DNA from: Coleophoma eucalyptorum
Lineage: Eukaryota > Ascomycota > Leotiomycetes > Helotiales > Dermateaceae
DNA length: 64,000 nucleotides
NCBI GenBank assembly: GCA_026120035.1
Contig: JALRME010000020.1
Coordinates: forward strand, 248,001 to 312,000
Reading direction: 5' to 3'
The notes under the pieces are model-generated. The model was not told the origin of the DNA, ran no database searches, and saw only the letters and a list, made by a program, of their open reading frames with translations. Of the stretch, positions 22,006 through 33,473 are shown piece after piece (the stretch's first letter is position 1; each line of letters starts with the position of its first letter). The position numbers were made by a program, and so were the translations under genes.

Positions 22006-23707
22006 ATGACGAACGATACACCCTCAAAGCGTGATGGCGGCTTTGGGGAGGATTCCGACGAAGATGCGCTAGGAGAGTCATCCAAATTCACATTTGTGGT
22101 TTCTACACCTTCGTACGCCGCACACGAACAGAGAGATATTCAAACACTAGTACGGAGACATGTCATGCGGCCGTTCACGAAAGTTAAACGAAGAGGGAAA
22201 CATAAGACTGCTCCGTCTTCTCAATATGCAACATTGGCAGTACGACCAGAGAATTTAAGGCCTTGTAAGTGGGCCAACTTCTATTTTCGAAGGTCCATGC
22301 TCACTGTAAGGAGTGGACCTGGAAAATGGAGCTGGTGGATTTAGATCTCCCTCGTCTCCCAGGACTTCGATCAACTGGCTCGGTGCTGCTCGGGTAGATC
22401 CGTTCGCCGCCTATCCCATCCAACTAGATCACCACGGTCACGAGCTCATAGATCACAGTACGAGCCATACCCAAATATCTACACAATGGATGGTCAGCTG
22501 ACGTTCTCGTTTAGTATGGCGAGCTGGCAAAGTCAACTTTCAGCCCTTCCGGGATTTCTGGTTTCCCCTCGGTTTGGTTGATGCAGCGGCGATGCACCAG
22601 ATCTTGTCAAATGCGGTGATGCATTTAAATGCGTTGCGCGGTCGTCCAGATGATAACAAAACCGCTCTCGTGTATAACGCTGCCGCTATGAAGTCCGTGA
22701 ACGACAGGTTGTCAGATGCAGACCAGAATACTAGTGATGGTATTCTGGGTGCAATCCTCGGTGTAAGTCATCCCACAGTAAGCACACTTTGAAATTTATA
22801 CTGATGATGAGAAGTTTATGTGTCATGATGTTAGTTGCAAATGCAGGGTTGAATTGTCGTAAACCACTACTAACAGTAAAACAAGCAAATCGATAATAGG
22901 TTGGATCATTGGACAATACACATGCAGGGTTTTCAAAAGATACTAGAACTGCGGGGTGGTCTGGAATCTATCGAGTCGAAGGCCGAATTGAGGCTCACCC
23001 TTTTCTGGATCGAGCATAATATAATGAGTGATCACGATAGGGTCCCCCAATATCCACCACCGATAAAATTCATATCAAGCCCATATGGGGAGGTTACCAA
23101 AGAACGGTCACTTTCACATTGCGGCAGCATCTTAGCTCGTTCAACATTGCTATCTTTAATTTCACAAGAAATGTTGGATATCATGACAGAATTGAGTGCT
23201 CTCACACTCTTCCTTAGCAGTTCCATAATCACGGAACGAAATATATGGCAGGATCCTAATCTTCCCGGTCTTCACATCTATCCCATTCTGTATAAAGTTC
23301 TAGCAGTTCAGAATGTCATGCATGAGGACACTATCACATGTGCGGCCCATGAGATATGCAGATTAGGCGCCCATCTCTTCCTTTCGGAAATTCGACGGAA
23401 ATTTGGCATATCGCCAGTGTTGACAGACATTCCTATTGCAAAGTTAAGGGCGCTTCTAGAAGATGAGGAGATCAAGATCTATGCTCGGTTAAGAGATCCC
23501 CTCATTGCGTGGGTACTGATTATGGCCGGATGTGCTTCGACTAGCGGGGAACGAAGCTGGATCGTCGATGCTATAAGGGATTTAGCTACCTCGAGAGACT
23601 TACAGAATTGGGAACAGGTCATGGAGGTTGTCACACAGATGTGGTGGATTGAAGAAGTCTTTGTGCCCAAATACAAGGAACTCCAGGTTCAGTTCGAGAG
23701 GTTTTGA
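22006..23707 (+). CDS. Fungal_trans_2-type regulator without a visible zinc cluster
   Basis: Resembles the large fungal family annotated as transcription factors or tachykinin-family proteins (PF11951-like). Four exons, 22006..22264, 22314..22457, 22515..22762 and 22886..23707 (259+144+248+822 bp), give 490 residues. The N-terminal segment KFTFVVSTPSYAAHEQRD followed by the basic VRRHVMRPFTKVKRRGK is typical, and ARVDPFAAYPI and IWRAGKVNFQPFRDFWFP follow. The C-terminal half contains HWTIHMQGFQKILELRGG, a hallmark of this domain. No Zn2Cys6 cluster is seen, as usual for this subgroup. The first acceptor is not certain: using TAAG would create a stop, GGAG does not. DNA binding is unproven; the target is unknown. 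Confidence 0.82.
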
Positions 23708-23817
23708 AGGAAGGCAGTCATGAAATTTCCCATATTATTGTTTATGCATGTCCACACTTCTAGATTACAGTACATATAGAATAGTCTAGTTATGATGCTT
23801 TTAGATAGCATTTTACA

Positions 23818-24733
23818 CTACCATGCATACTTGGTCTCGTCAAAAGACTGGAAGGTGCCAGAAGTCTCCTCGCGAGTTGCATTGTCAATCTACATCATGA
23901 GTCAGCATAAGTAGAGGGATAAGCGCAGGGAATCTCGGAGCTATGGATCTTACTTTATCGAGCATACCCGAAATGCTCTGGTCCACTGTAACCGGCGCAG
24001 CTTCCATACCGACTGCAGCTGCACCGGTATTACCCTGGTCCGTCTGAACCCATCTGCTGCACATTAGACAGAGCTCAACGACAAGCAATATACTGGAAAG
24101 GCAACTTACCCAGGACTCATAACCCAGGCATTCAAGGTTGGGTTTTCAAAATGAATCTTGCGCACAATATAGTTGATGGCGGCTTTGCTCATTCCGTACG
24201 CTGTCGCGGGCAATGGCAAACTACCCATATCGCCAATACTAGCGATGCCGGTAGACAAGGCGACAAACATAGGCTTCTCGGCCTTCTGGAGGAGGGGCCA
24301 GGTTTCTTGAAACAGGACAAGAGTTGCGACGGTGTTGATTTCAAAGTGGTCATAGACCTCCTGTATTGGGGTTTCGGCAGCTGAGCCGTAGTATTTTGAG
24401 ATTCCAGCATTGGCGATTACAACGTCGAGATGAGAGATATTATGCTCGGTGCTCAGGAGAGAAACGGCAGCCTTGATTGTGGGCAGGTCTTTGTTGTCGA
24501 TCTTGACATTGATGATCTTACTTCCCGAGCCGACTTTGAGCGTGCTAAGTGACTTGGACGACTCATTCTCCAGGTCGCGAACTCCGGCGACAATGGTCAC
24601 GTTGGGCCGTTGAGCCAGTGCTTCAACTAAACCTCTACCGAGACCTGCCAATGGTTAACTTGTAAATATGCCGAAGGAAATAGGGCATACCTCGGTTGGC
24701 GCCGGTGATGAGATAGACCTTTGGGGAGCTCAT
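23818..24733 (-). CDS. Short-chain dehydrogenase/reductase (SDR), second copy
   Basis: Classical SDR of 249 residues in four exons: 24733..24691, 24644..24110, 24053..23954 and 23889..23818 (43+535+100+72 bp). Splicing restores the cofactor motif TGANRGLGRG. Other motifs are VIANAG, the Ser in ALSTGIASIG, and AYGMSKAA (Tyr164, Lys168). VMSPGWVQTDQG fits the usual PG motif after the active site. It resembles the C-factor/ketoreductase-like SDRs such as those acting in toxin biosynthesis clusters, but the substrate is unknown. It lies tail-to-tail with the regulator at 22006 (110 bp apart) and head-on with the second regulator region, so co-regulation is possible. Not closely similar to the SDR at 5567. 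Confidence 0.9.
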
Positions 24734-25317
24734 TTTTCACGGGAGGACAAAAGATCTCGAGGGAACTATAAGGTGTATTTGGCGGGTTTTGATTATAAGA
24801 TGAAGCGGATGATTGAGGATCTGGAAGTTGTGGTTGAAAGTCTCCAAGTGCAAGTACTTGCTACATCTTATAGATCCTCGAGCAGCTATATTTCAAATCA
24901 ACTATTGAGCACGCAGAGTTTCAAAGCACGATGGATGATGCATTGAGCACCCTGATTTCCTATTTGGACATGGTAACAGCCTTTCCTTCTGGATTCCGAC
25001 CTGTGTACTGAGGTCAATGATGCGTGGAGCATGCTGTCGGTGGCTACGAGGAAATCAGTGACAAGGATCCATTTTCCCATTCGAGTTAGTGGGTTGGTGC
25101 AGGCTGACACTGGCTGCTGCGATTACAAAGCCAAAAAACCCTTAATTATCCCCACCGGTTACTCCGTCGGCCGCTAGTGGAACTTCCTTTCTACTGCTCT
25201 GTGCCTGCTTAGCAACGGTGTTCTGATAACGACGATTTTATTCTAATCTCTTCTCTGCTGTCCCAGGTAGTTCATTATCGTGACTTTTTATATACCTCAG
25301 CGCCCGAGGAGCTATGT

Positions 25318-25420
25318 CGGCTCTCCATATGCCCAACAACAGAACATGAACCCACCCCTAAGAACCATAACGGCTTTCCGCATGCCCAACAGAGCCATGA
25401 ACCCGCGCCTAAGAAGCTGA
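25318..25420. repeat. Degenerate 54-bp direct duplication
   Basis: GGCTCTCCATATGCCCAACA at 25318 recurs as GGCTTTCCGCATGCCCAACA at 25372. The similarity continues through ATGAACCC and CCTAAGAA in both copies. One frame encodes two related Pro/His-rich blocks (EHEPTPK and SHEPAPK). Confidence 0.65.
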
Positions 25421-26652
25421 TCCCCTGGCCGTCTCCAACGAGCGGTCGAATGAAGTAGGCGAGACCACAATCGAACCAACGATGTAGTTATTCTTCTGTC
25501 CAGAACGTCCTCGAGGAATCGCCCAGCTAGGTATTTCGCTTCGACGGGCCAGTGTCTGCGGCCGCTAGCCTGGGAGGGAGTGCGAGTTCTTGTCAAGGAA
25601 TGACTACTACGAAGATCGAGGATGGGCGGATAAAGATGCTCTATATTTTGTTGAATGGTGGGTCTAAATTCAAATGGAGTTTCTTAGCAGTTCTCTTGTG
25701 GCCTCCCCTGTGGTTAATTCTCCGCTGTTGGCGGCTAAAATGCCCTCAAACCAATTGCTACCGAGCCACACTAGACTGCCATCAACATCAAGCTATCCAA
25801 TAGTCCTCTGCAACAAGGGTCTGGAAACTGTCAGTTGCTGCGTATAGGAAATAGCTACATCGTACTGGTAGATCTCTCGTCAATTATTGGAACAAGAATC
25901 CCGATTGTAGACGATGCTTGAGCGGCCCGGTGCCGCGAAATCTAAATTGGCTAGGCTGGCAAAAGGCAGTTGGAGTTGATAGCTGATGTAGACAAATATG
26001 CCTGTAGCTCAGCTGCAATGTACCGCATGATCGTCCGCGTAGTTGCAAATCCAGGAACTCGGGTTGCGCTATTGTTATGCAATGCAACAGTGTTGTCCAA
26101 TTGTGTCAATTTGGCTCTAGGTGACATGCTGGAAAGCTCGGCCAGTGTACTTCGCAGCACTACTAGGTTATCAGCCTTCAAATATTAGACTTCCTGCCGC
26201 TGCATACAATGCGAGATAAGATCATTGCGAGATTACTGAGACCTGGATTTGATATTTCGATCGACGTTAACTCCCGCTTGAGAGCACCATTTGGTGTCGG
26301 TTAGCAACCTTGCAAGCTATTACCCGTTACCCGTTGTTGCTGCGTACAATCCTTGTAAGCTTTGGCGACAGCGGATTTCGTTCATGGTGGACACCGGTGA
26401 GCCAGATGCGACGCAAGGGTCAGATATTACTGTATGTTGCGAGGTGCAGGAGATGCGATTTGCTTATAATGTCCAAAAGACGGTTGGTGACGAAGATAGC
26501 GCTGATGCGGAGCCAAAGATATCGTCCTCTGCCATCCACTGTTCCGGCAGACAACACGAGGGCGAATCGACGATTGCAATCACTCAAATGAAACGTTGGA
26601 AGCCTAAACCTCTTCCAGCTTCTAGTACCCTGGTCCGCGCAGCCTGCGTGAT

Positions 26653-26675
26653 CACCGTCACCGTCACCGTCACCC
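26653..26675. repeat. CACCGT hexanucleotide repeat
   Basis: Three perfect copies of CACCGT are followed by a partial fourth. The repeat lies about 500 bp upstream of the second regulator gene. Confidence 0.75.
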
Positions 26676-27178
26676 GCATCTCTTCCACTGTAGGCTTTGT
26701 AGGATGCTGGGCAGCACATCCCTTCTAGAGACCCTGCTTCTTGTGCCGTGTCGCTTCCAAGGCAGAACCCCCAGTAGCAACCCTCCATCTTGCTCAGACA
26801 TGTTCCAGCAGTACGATGCCTGTGCCAGCGAATGCCCTTCTGTTGTTTGTCCCGCCTCTAAGGTTCCCAACTGTCCCGGCAATGGTCGCGATAGCATTGG
26901 TTTTTCAACCGTCGTCAGCTTCATCGTTGCACTGATGTGCGGCGCCACTTCCAGCCCGACTTCCTGTCATTGCTAACTTCAACGGACCTCAAAAGACTAC
27001 TTGAGCCCCAGCAAACTCGCCGTCCTGATCAGGATAGTAGTAAAAACTTTCTAGGATTGAGTTCTGACCTGAGCTTGGAGTGTACCGTCTGCTGGACTTT
27101 TAGTTCTCACGACTATATTGTTTGATTCAGCCAAGATCGATCCTACTGCTACTTCGTGCCGGACCAAACCAGAAAGAC

Positions 27179-28839
27179 ATGGGGGACGTTTCCACCAAAG
27201 AACCCGAGGTCCAGTTTCAATTCGTCAACTCCACAGTTGACAACCCAATTGTGCCTCAAGATGTAGCCACTCGAGCCCTAATCCGAAAGCAGGCAATGAA
27301 GAAGGCCTCTGCTGCCCGTAAGAAGAGTGGTTCTTATGGCAAGCACAACCTTCGGCAGTATCCGATTTTTGTGGATGGACCGATACCGACGACCAATCCT
27401 CAGCCAACATCGTCAAGAGTCTCTTACAAGCAACAGACACCCCCCAAGCCAGATCACGGAACCTGTGCCACTACCATAGACTCTGCATCGGCTTTTGAGC
27501 ATGCCAAGTCGAACTCTCCTCCGCAGCGGACGTTGCGCGAGTTGCAGGGAGAGAGCGTCCCTGCAGGCCTTCCTCTGACAGCCTTCGAGTCTATGTCATT
27601 GCGATATGGGATCAATATTCTCGATTTGTCAAATCTGACCACTTTCCACGTGAGCCGAGCAACTCGAAAAGCATTGGCCACTGATCCAAGCCAAGTGATC
27701 AATATGTTAAGCTACAACCAGTGGTCTTTCTTCTCATACCTTAGCAACAGCTATGAGACAAGCCCATGCGTAAGGTCGGCCGTTGACTGCGTGGTAACCC
27801 GAGTGCGGCAAATCCTTTCTCCTTCAGAGCCAGATCTTGATTCAACCGTGATCACGCATTATGTGAAAGCCTTGGGCACTTTGCAAAAGGCGTTAAACTG
27901 CCAGAACCAACGCTACTTGCCAGAAGTGCTCTATGCAATTGAGATCTTAGCTCTTTATGAGGTATGTCGTGCATAAATGGAGTGGTTCACAACTAATTTT
28001 ATTTAGCTCCTGGCAGCATCTGAGCCGACAGCCTGGATACGACATTCCGCCGGTGCGGCACATCTTATCCAACTTCGGGGACCCCGTCGATATAAGACGG
28101 AATTCGAAAAGTCCCTATTCATGGCCCATGTTGGAACAATTGTGAGTGGCTTTTATCCACATCATACCACAATTTTAGGGAGACTGACAATTGATAGACA
28201 ACGGAAGCGATGTTCAATAACGAGCATTGTTTTCTTGAGCAGGATGGCTGGAAGGAAGTCTTTGAGTCTATTATTATTGATGATTCTATTATCTCTGATC
28301 GGAGCGAGATCGTCATCTCGCTGCTGATCATCAAAAGCAAGCTACCAGGAATCTGTGCCGACGCAACCTCGGCAGTCTGTGGTGACAAACCTCCAGACAT
28401 GAGTGCTGTTATGGACTTGGCATCTCGAGCTCAGCAACTGCGAGATAATCTTACAAGGTGGCGATCTGGCCACGAATCCCTGCTTGGGCCTTTATCTGAG
28501 ATTTGCGACGGAGATATGGTGGACGACAAGAAATGCAAGGTCATTGGGGTATACTTTGCGTGCATGATGCTCACCAACCGTCTTCTTTCTTCAGTTTCTG
28601 CTCCGAAGGAGCGTCTTGAGCTTGAGGATGAGATAGATGCAATAGTCAATCAGGTTCTTGGACTATATACGCAATTGGCTGGAATACGACCGCAGTCAAC
28701 TCTCTTCCTGGCACAAACGGTTGCCATTGCAAAAGCAATGCAAGCTACAATACCTCTTTGGCGAGATATCTCTCCAGCTGGTGGCATCGAGCGATGGAAA
28801 TTTGAAAGGTTCTGTGAGATTCTTGGGCGACAATACTGA
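27179..28839 (+). CDS. Second Fungal_trans_2-type regulator without a visible zinc cluster
   Basis: Three exons, 27179..27961, 28007..28141 and 28198..28839 (783+135+642 bp), give 519 residues; introns are 45 and 56 bp. The start MGDVSTKEPEVQFQFVNSTV matches the family's N-terminal pattern (a short acidic lead, then FxFVNST), followed by a basic helix (ALIRKQAMKKASAARKKSG). The C-terminal domain has AIEILALYELLAAS, SAGAAHLIQLRGPRRYKTEFEKSLFM and helices to the end. This is the same general family as the gene at 22006, but the two are not close copies. No Cys cluster is visible. It is probably nuclear; its targets are unknown. Confidence 0.84.
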
Positions 28840-29032
28840 GAGTCGGATAATATGTAGGATGTAGGAAGAGCAAAAGTAGGAGTAATATGATGAATTTAAG
28901 GGCCAACCCTAGATACCCCATCTTATTGTATTTAAACTCCCAATACACTTTAGAACCCATTTATCAAAGCGCCAACTCCCACATATCCCACCCCAAAATA
29001 ACTCCAGAATAACTCCATCTTGTCCTTGATAT

Positions 29033-30274
29033 CTATGTATCAGCATCGGATATTGCCGCGTAAGACCGCTGCCTCTCAACTGTTTGATATTGAGGAGGCG
29101 AATAAACCTTTCCTTGATATACGGGAAGCTGTTCTCCACCACTTCTCAGCCTCGCGTATTCAACCTCGGTTTGTCGTTCAGCAGCGGCTCGCTCCCAGGC
29201 ATGAGCGTTCGCTCGTCTGCCCCAGTATTCCTCCTCGTCTGCTATATTTCGAATATGACTTAACCACATTGTCGACTGCTCTTCCTCCTCGAGTTGGGCC
29301 TCTGTTTGTGCCGCAGCTGCCCGTAGTTGTCGGTTCTCTGCACTTCCACGAACTAAGTCTTCCAAATTGTCCATACATGCAAAGTAGAAGCGCAGTTCAT
29401 CGACATTTATATCCAGTAGATCCGCATATTCTTGTATCTCATCGCGTGGACGGGGGGGACCTTGCGCATCCCTTCGAATGGTGATGGCGTTTGGGAAGTG
29501 CGCCTGGTACTCGTCGCCCACATCATATTGCTCTTGCTGTCTAGCATCCACAACCTGCAAGAATCCTTCTCTTCTTGATACTTGACGGGCGCTAATAGTC
29601 GTTCTGATCGGCGCAGAGAATAGCGAAACACCCATATATTCCGACCCAGAAACAGAGGCTTCTTCAACGTCAATACCAACCACGGTCTGGGGTACGGGCT
29701 GTCGTTTGAAACAACCACACTGAGATAGTCTAGAAGAAAACCTCTTCATAGCCTCGACAGCGTCTTTGATTCGATGTGTTGCTGCGAACTTGACCCAGTG
29801 GATTTTCAATTTAAGGCGATCGCGTTTGATTTTGAGCCCTGAGCGGAACATGCTTGGATTCCTCCACCATCTATCCTGAAGGTCAATTGTACTCGAAGCA
29901 CTGCACAACTGACTGAACTCTTCTCGTGCACTCCACCATAGTTCATCTGATTCACTTCTACGTGGACGTCTCTCCATACTCTCCGCATGAGGGCGAAATC
30001 TGCCCAAGTGATTCTCGCTGACCCACATAGGACCTCGAGGAGGAAGGTTGATATCTCCTTGGAGGGTGTCAGATACGCTTGTGATCGTGGGTCTCTCTGA
30101 TCTAGATCTTCTTGGGCGTGGTATCGCACCTTCTGAGCTAGATCTTGTAGGGCGTGAGGTTGTATTTTCTGTTTCTCTTCTTCTGGATTGCCTTGACTCG
30201 CTGTACATGAAAATTGGAACTTGGCCTTCAGAAGCGTTCATGGATACGACGACAGCCTGGTTTGACGAAGTCAT
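29033..30274 (-). CDS. Uncharacterised protein with PPxY motif
   Basis: Single open frame of 413 residues that I cannot assign. The first 100 residues are Arg/Ser-rich and probably disordered (SRQSRRRE, PRPRRSRSERP). The middle is basic and helical with Trp (KLKIHWVKFAATHRIKDAVEAM). An acidic/Gln coiled coil follows (LRAAAAQTEAQLEEEEQS). The C-terminus has GGEQLPVYQGKVYSPPQY, where SPPQY is a PPxY motif of the kind bound by WW domains of Nedd4/Rsp5 ligases. The layout recalls fungal proteins of unknown function near membranes or trafficking adaptors. There is no signal peptide or membrane helix. It ends about 190 bp from the regulator's stop codon (convergent). Confidence 0.75.
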   Translation of the reverse strand: MTSSNQAVVVSMNASEGQVPIFMYSESRQSRRRETENTTSRPTRSSSEGAIPRPRRSRSERPTITSVSDTLQGDINLPPRGPMWVSENHLGRFRPHAESMERRPRRSESDELWWSAREEFSQLCSASSTIDLQDRWWRNPSMFRSGLKIKRDRLKLKIHWVKFAATHRIKDAVEAMKRFSSRLSQCGCFKRQPVPQTVVGIDVEEASVSGSEYMGVSLFSAPIRTTISARQVSRREGFLQVVDARQQEQYDVGDEYQAHFPNAITIRRDAQGPPRPRDEIQEYADLLDINVDELRFYFACMDNLEDLVRGSAENRQLRAAAAQTEAQLEEEEQSTMWLSHIRNIADEEEYWGRRANAHAWERAAAERQTEVEYARLRSGGEQLPVYQGKVYSPPQYQTVERQRSYAAISDADT

Positions 30275-31190
30275 CCTGGTATTGTATGGTTAACCGAAGT
30301 CTGAGATTTTGGCTAGAGACAAGTGATATGTGTATAACGTTGTCAGTTAGTACCAGTCCTCAACAAGAATAATGCAGTTGTTGAGACCCTGATACAATTT
30401 CTTAGTATGTTGGAAACGCTATTGCTTGAGAATAGTTCATTGGAAGTGATGCGTCTGAAAAAGCACATGTAGAAAATAGCAGGAATTTGATGACTTGGCC
30501 ATGCCACTCTTTAATAATCCTCAAGCTGTACCAACCAGTCTGTATCCAAATGCACTTTTGAAAACTCTGTTGTGGGCAATTTCAGACTAAAGACCATCGT
30601 CAGTCCTTTTCACTATCCATCCTGCCCGCTAGGTTGCGTGCTTTTCTCTGTGGGAAAAGGGGGGAGACGACGGATCTTCCCTTCTGGCTTTCCTTCCTCT
30701 GCGATGTACTCTCAACATAAATTATATCTTTGAAACGACTGGTAGTGTTTATGTGTGGAGTGTAGTGAGGTCTGGTTCGGCGCGATTTCCTGCGCGGGTA
30801 CTGTGCTAACTTTTCGCGCTTCGGTATCTTCCATTTGGCTACCCTTCGCTAGGCTTGGTACTTCTACCAAAGAATATGGTCAACCCATTTATACCGCTTC
30901 GAATGGTTTTCCATATTCCGAACCCATTGATTGCACATAAAAAGAAGGCAGTCCTTCGATAGAAAGACTGCACAAGAGTAGGTAGGGATCGATAAATCTT
31001 TCGACCAAGTTAAGCGAAGCGCGACTCCACGTTCTAATGTGGCTCTCCAGCACAAGGGAATTTCATATACTTTACCTCTTCAAACTTGGGTCTTTAAGAG
31101 AATGTAGCAGACCTGATTTAACTTGTTCTTCCATCGGGCAGGGATCTCGGGATTTGATGCTGATTATTCTATTCTAAAATATAAGAAAGT
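30275..31190. other. Intergenic region between the PPxY gene and the F-box gene
   Basis: It contains the promoter of the PPxY gene and the 3' flank of the F-box gene. No gene seen. Confidence 0.5.
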
Positions 31191-32723
31191 TTAGATACTT
31201 GAAACCGAATAACGTCGACGAAAGTCTGACGTAAAGTGAGGAAGTGTTTCATCATTAGTTCGGATGAACCTGACGTTTGTAGATGGCTTCAAAGCTTCCA
31301 AGTCTCGTTTCCACTTTTGATCTGAATCGAGTAGGGGAGACTGGATTTGGGATGCGCCAGATGTTTCTGGTTCATCTTCGTCAGAATCCCAGAAACTGCG
31401 CATCTCGAGTGTTTTCAAGTTTGGCAATCTTTCATCCCTAGTCACTGCGATTCCAGAGAGTATATGGTCCAATTCTGGAGTAATATCATCGAAATTCTCT
31501 CCTAACAAGCAAACTGTTTCAATCGTTGCGGGGAGTAGATCGCCCAGCCGTGGAATTCGAGATATATCATCATCATACCCAGTCAATAACTTTATATCCA
31601 CTTCGAAGTCTTTCAGCCTGGTAAAATTCTGCATAGAGGTGATACCAGCAGTTATGTCGCCGAAGCAGTTTAGGGTTGAGAATGAGAGCTCCTCGAGTGT
31701 ATTTCCCACTGTTTCCTGGATTGTGACGAAAGTCTCAGCCGCGTCCCAGTCGTGCCCGCAACCATGCCATTTTGTTTCATAACTCATTCGGAAGACTCGA
31801 AGGCGAGACATTGGCGACAAGAATGTTCGAAGCTCAACTGGATCGACACAGAAGCCCGTTAATTCGATCTTATCCATCCCGACTCCAAATGTGCCTTGTT
31901 CAGGCTTAGGAAATGGTATACCTGTGTAGCCATCATCAACAGCAACGCAGCTACTAGCACAGAGGGATTTCATTGATTTGATAGATAGAAATGGAGCGAA
32001 GCTTGCTAGTCCTTCTCGATAATCGTAACCCCAAGTGATGTGTGGAAGAATGGTCGTAAGTTTTGACAGACTCGCATTTGGCCATTGTGGATCATTCGCT
32101 AATTTGACAATTGCATTCAATAAGGAAGACATCTTCGTTGGGCTTCCTCCTTCGCTATTACTGCGTGATCCATTTCTGAATCGGTTCCAGTACATTGGGA
32201 GTGTGAGCTCAGTGATGCTGGGGAGTAGCGTCAACAAAAGAGTGGCAGCAAAGCCCATATCACCATCATCTATCGTGTATTGCGAGATCAAATACTGCAC
32301 AACGGATGAGGGATCGACGCCGGCCATTTCTAAATATGGCGAGTTCCTCAGTAATGTTAGGAATTCCTCCGAATCTGTCATTTGGCGAATATGCGCTTTG
32401 ACAATTTCTGTATCTTGAGGAACGGCATCTCTCTTGAAGTCTGCCTTCGCGATATATCTTGCAATCAGCGGTTCATTGGCAATGCGAAGGAGGAGCTGAA
32501 ACGACGAAACACATGACTCGTCAGATAGACTCCCATCTCCTCGATAATGAAACTCATTATATAACCGTCTCCAGTGATTGTGCTTTGCGAGGAATTTCTG
32601 ACAACTGTTGTGAACAGCTTGGCATGTCACCGCAAAGCTTTCGAAACCTTCGGGCATTGTCTCCTCCACGACACGTGCAAGAATTTCGGCTGGCAGATTT
32701 ATCAGAGCCATTTTGACGATCAT
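31191..32723 (-). CDS. F-box-like protein
   Basis: Single-exon gene of 510 residues (506 if translation starts at the second Met, MALINLPAEIL, which is the more usual F-box start, at 32711). The N-terminus ALINLPAEILARVVEETMPEGFESFAVTCQAVH is kept here only by position: residues 5-40 form the F-box, which binds Skp1 in SCF ubiquitin ligases. The remainder has leucine-rich, LRR-like strands (LPSITELTLPMYW, KIELTGFCVDPVELR) that could recognise a substrate. Genes of this type are numerous and fast-evolving in filamentous ascomycetes. The substrate is unknown. No neighbouring gene suggests one. Confidence 0.83.
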   Translation of the reverse strand: MIVKMALINLPAEILARVVEETMPEGFESFAVTCQAVHNSCQKFLAKHNHWRRLYNEFHYRGDGSLSDESCVSSFQLLLRIANEPLIARYIAKADFKRDAVPQDTEIVKAHIRQMTDSEEFLTLLRNSPYLEMAGVDPSSVVQYLISQYTIDDGDMGFAATLLLTLLPSITELTLPMYWNRFRNGSRSNSEGGSPTKMSSLLNAIVKLANDPQWPNASLSKLTTILPHITWGYDYREGLASFAPFLSIKSMKSLCASSCVAVDDGYTGIPFPKPEQGTFGVGMDKIELTGFCVDPVELRTFLSPMSRLRVFRMSYETKWHGCGHDWDAAETFVTIQETVGNTLEELSFSTLNCFGDITAGITSMQNFTRLKDFEVDIKLLTGYDDDISRIPRLGDLLPATIETVCLLGENFDDITPELDHILSGIAVTRDERLPNLKTLEMRSFWDSDEDEPETSGASQIQSPLLDSDQKWKRDLEALKPSTNVRFIRTNDETLPHFTSDFRRRYSVSSI

Positions 32724-33473
32724 CTACGATCGTTGCCGTTGGTTGGAGCTTTGATATGATTACAATTCTGTGAGCGACGGGGATGCGGAAGCTGTAGCTC
32801 AGTTGTGAGGATATGATAGCCCCAGAACCAAGATGATTCCATTCTTTCGTTGTTGGGGTTTTAGTCCCTACTTTGGACATAAGGCGTTGCTGCTTTTACC
32901 CAGGCTGACGGTGGAAGCCTAAATAAAGACGGCGGTCGGATGTTACGCACACCTCAGAATAGCGACGATACTTTTAACGAGTAAATGCATGGACGAGGTG
33001 TATAGACGGAGTGTCAAATGTCGCCATAGAACCAATTTTGATCTTAAGGTTCGTGACAGCATATTCAGCCCACGGGCTCATTCGTGGGAGACCTGTCCTG
33101 CCTTGACGTTCCCGAGATTACGGCGATCTTCCTTGGAAGCTTGAGCTATGACTTCCGCAAGACCAAGCTCCGTCACAACACCTCGCAACGCTGTTCAGAG
33201 ACTCTATTTCAGTGCCTCTTGGCTGATTATACCGTTATCTCCAGTAAAGACTTCAGGATAACTCGTATCCCCGACAGCGAAGCGCCGAAGTGCCGAAGTA
33301 CCTAAGGTGTAGACGGGTTCTGACAAAGGATGGACTATAAAGTTGAGAGAATGTTGTCGAATATGGAATCGCTACTCGTTCAATCAATCAATCAATATTT
33401 TTACTATTCATTATCCCACTAGTCTTCAGGAAGACTTCAACAGTTCCGTGAAAAACTCAATTCAAAATTCGCC
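32724..33473. other. Divergent intergenic region
   Basis: Promoters of the F-box gene and of the small gene at 33474 lie here. It contains a TCAA tetranucleotide run at 33380-33396. No gene seen. Confidence 0.5.
33380..33396. repeat. TCAA microsatellite
   Basis: Four tandem TCAA units and a final T lie about 80 bp upstream of the start codon at 33474, probably within the 5' UTR. Confidence 0.75.

Larger units (their letters stand above)
24734..27178. other. 2.4 kb gene-poor region between SDR and second regulator
   Basis: No gene is supported. It contains a 54-bp degenerate duplication (25318-25420) and a CACCGT triplet repeat (26653-26675). A plus-strand stretch near 26790-26900 encodes a Cys-rich peptide in an open frame but has no start or splice support. 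It may be a decayed gene or an extended 5' UTR of the regulator. Confidence 0.4.

Noticed and set aside
22265..22310. Acceptor TAAG for the first intron of the regulator gene at 22006
   Set aside because: It would create an in-frame TGA; the acceptor three bases later (GGAG) keeps the frame.
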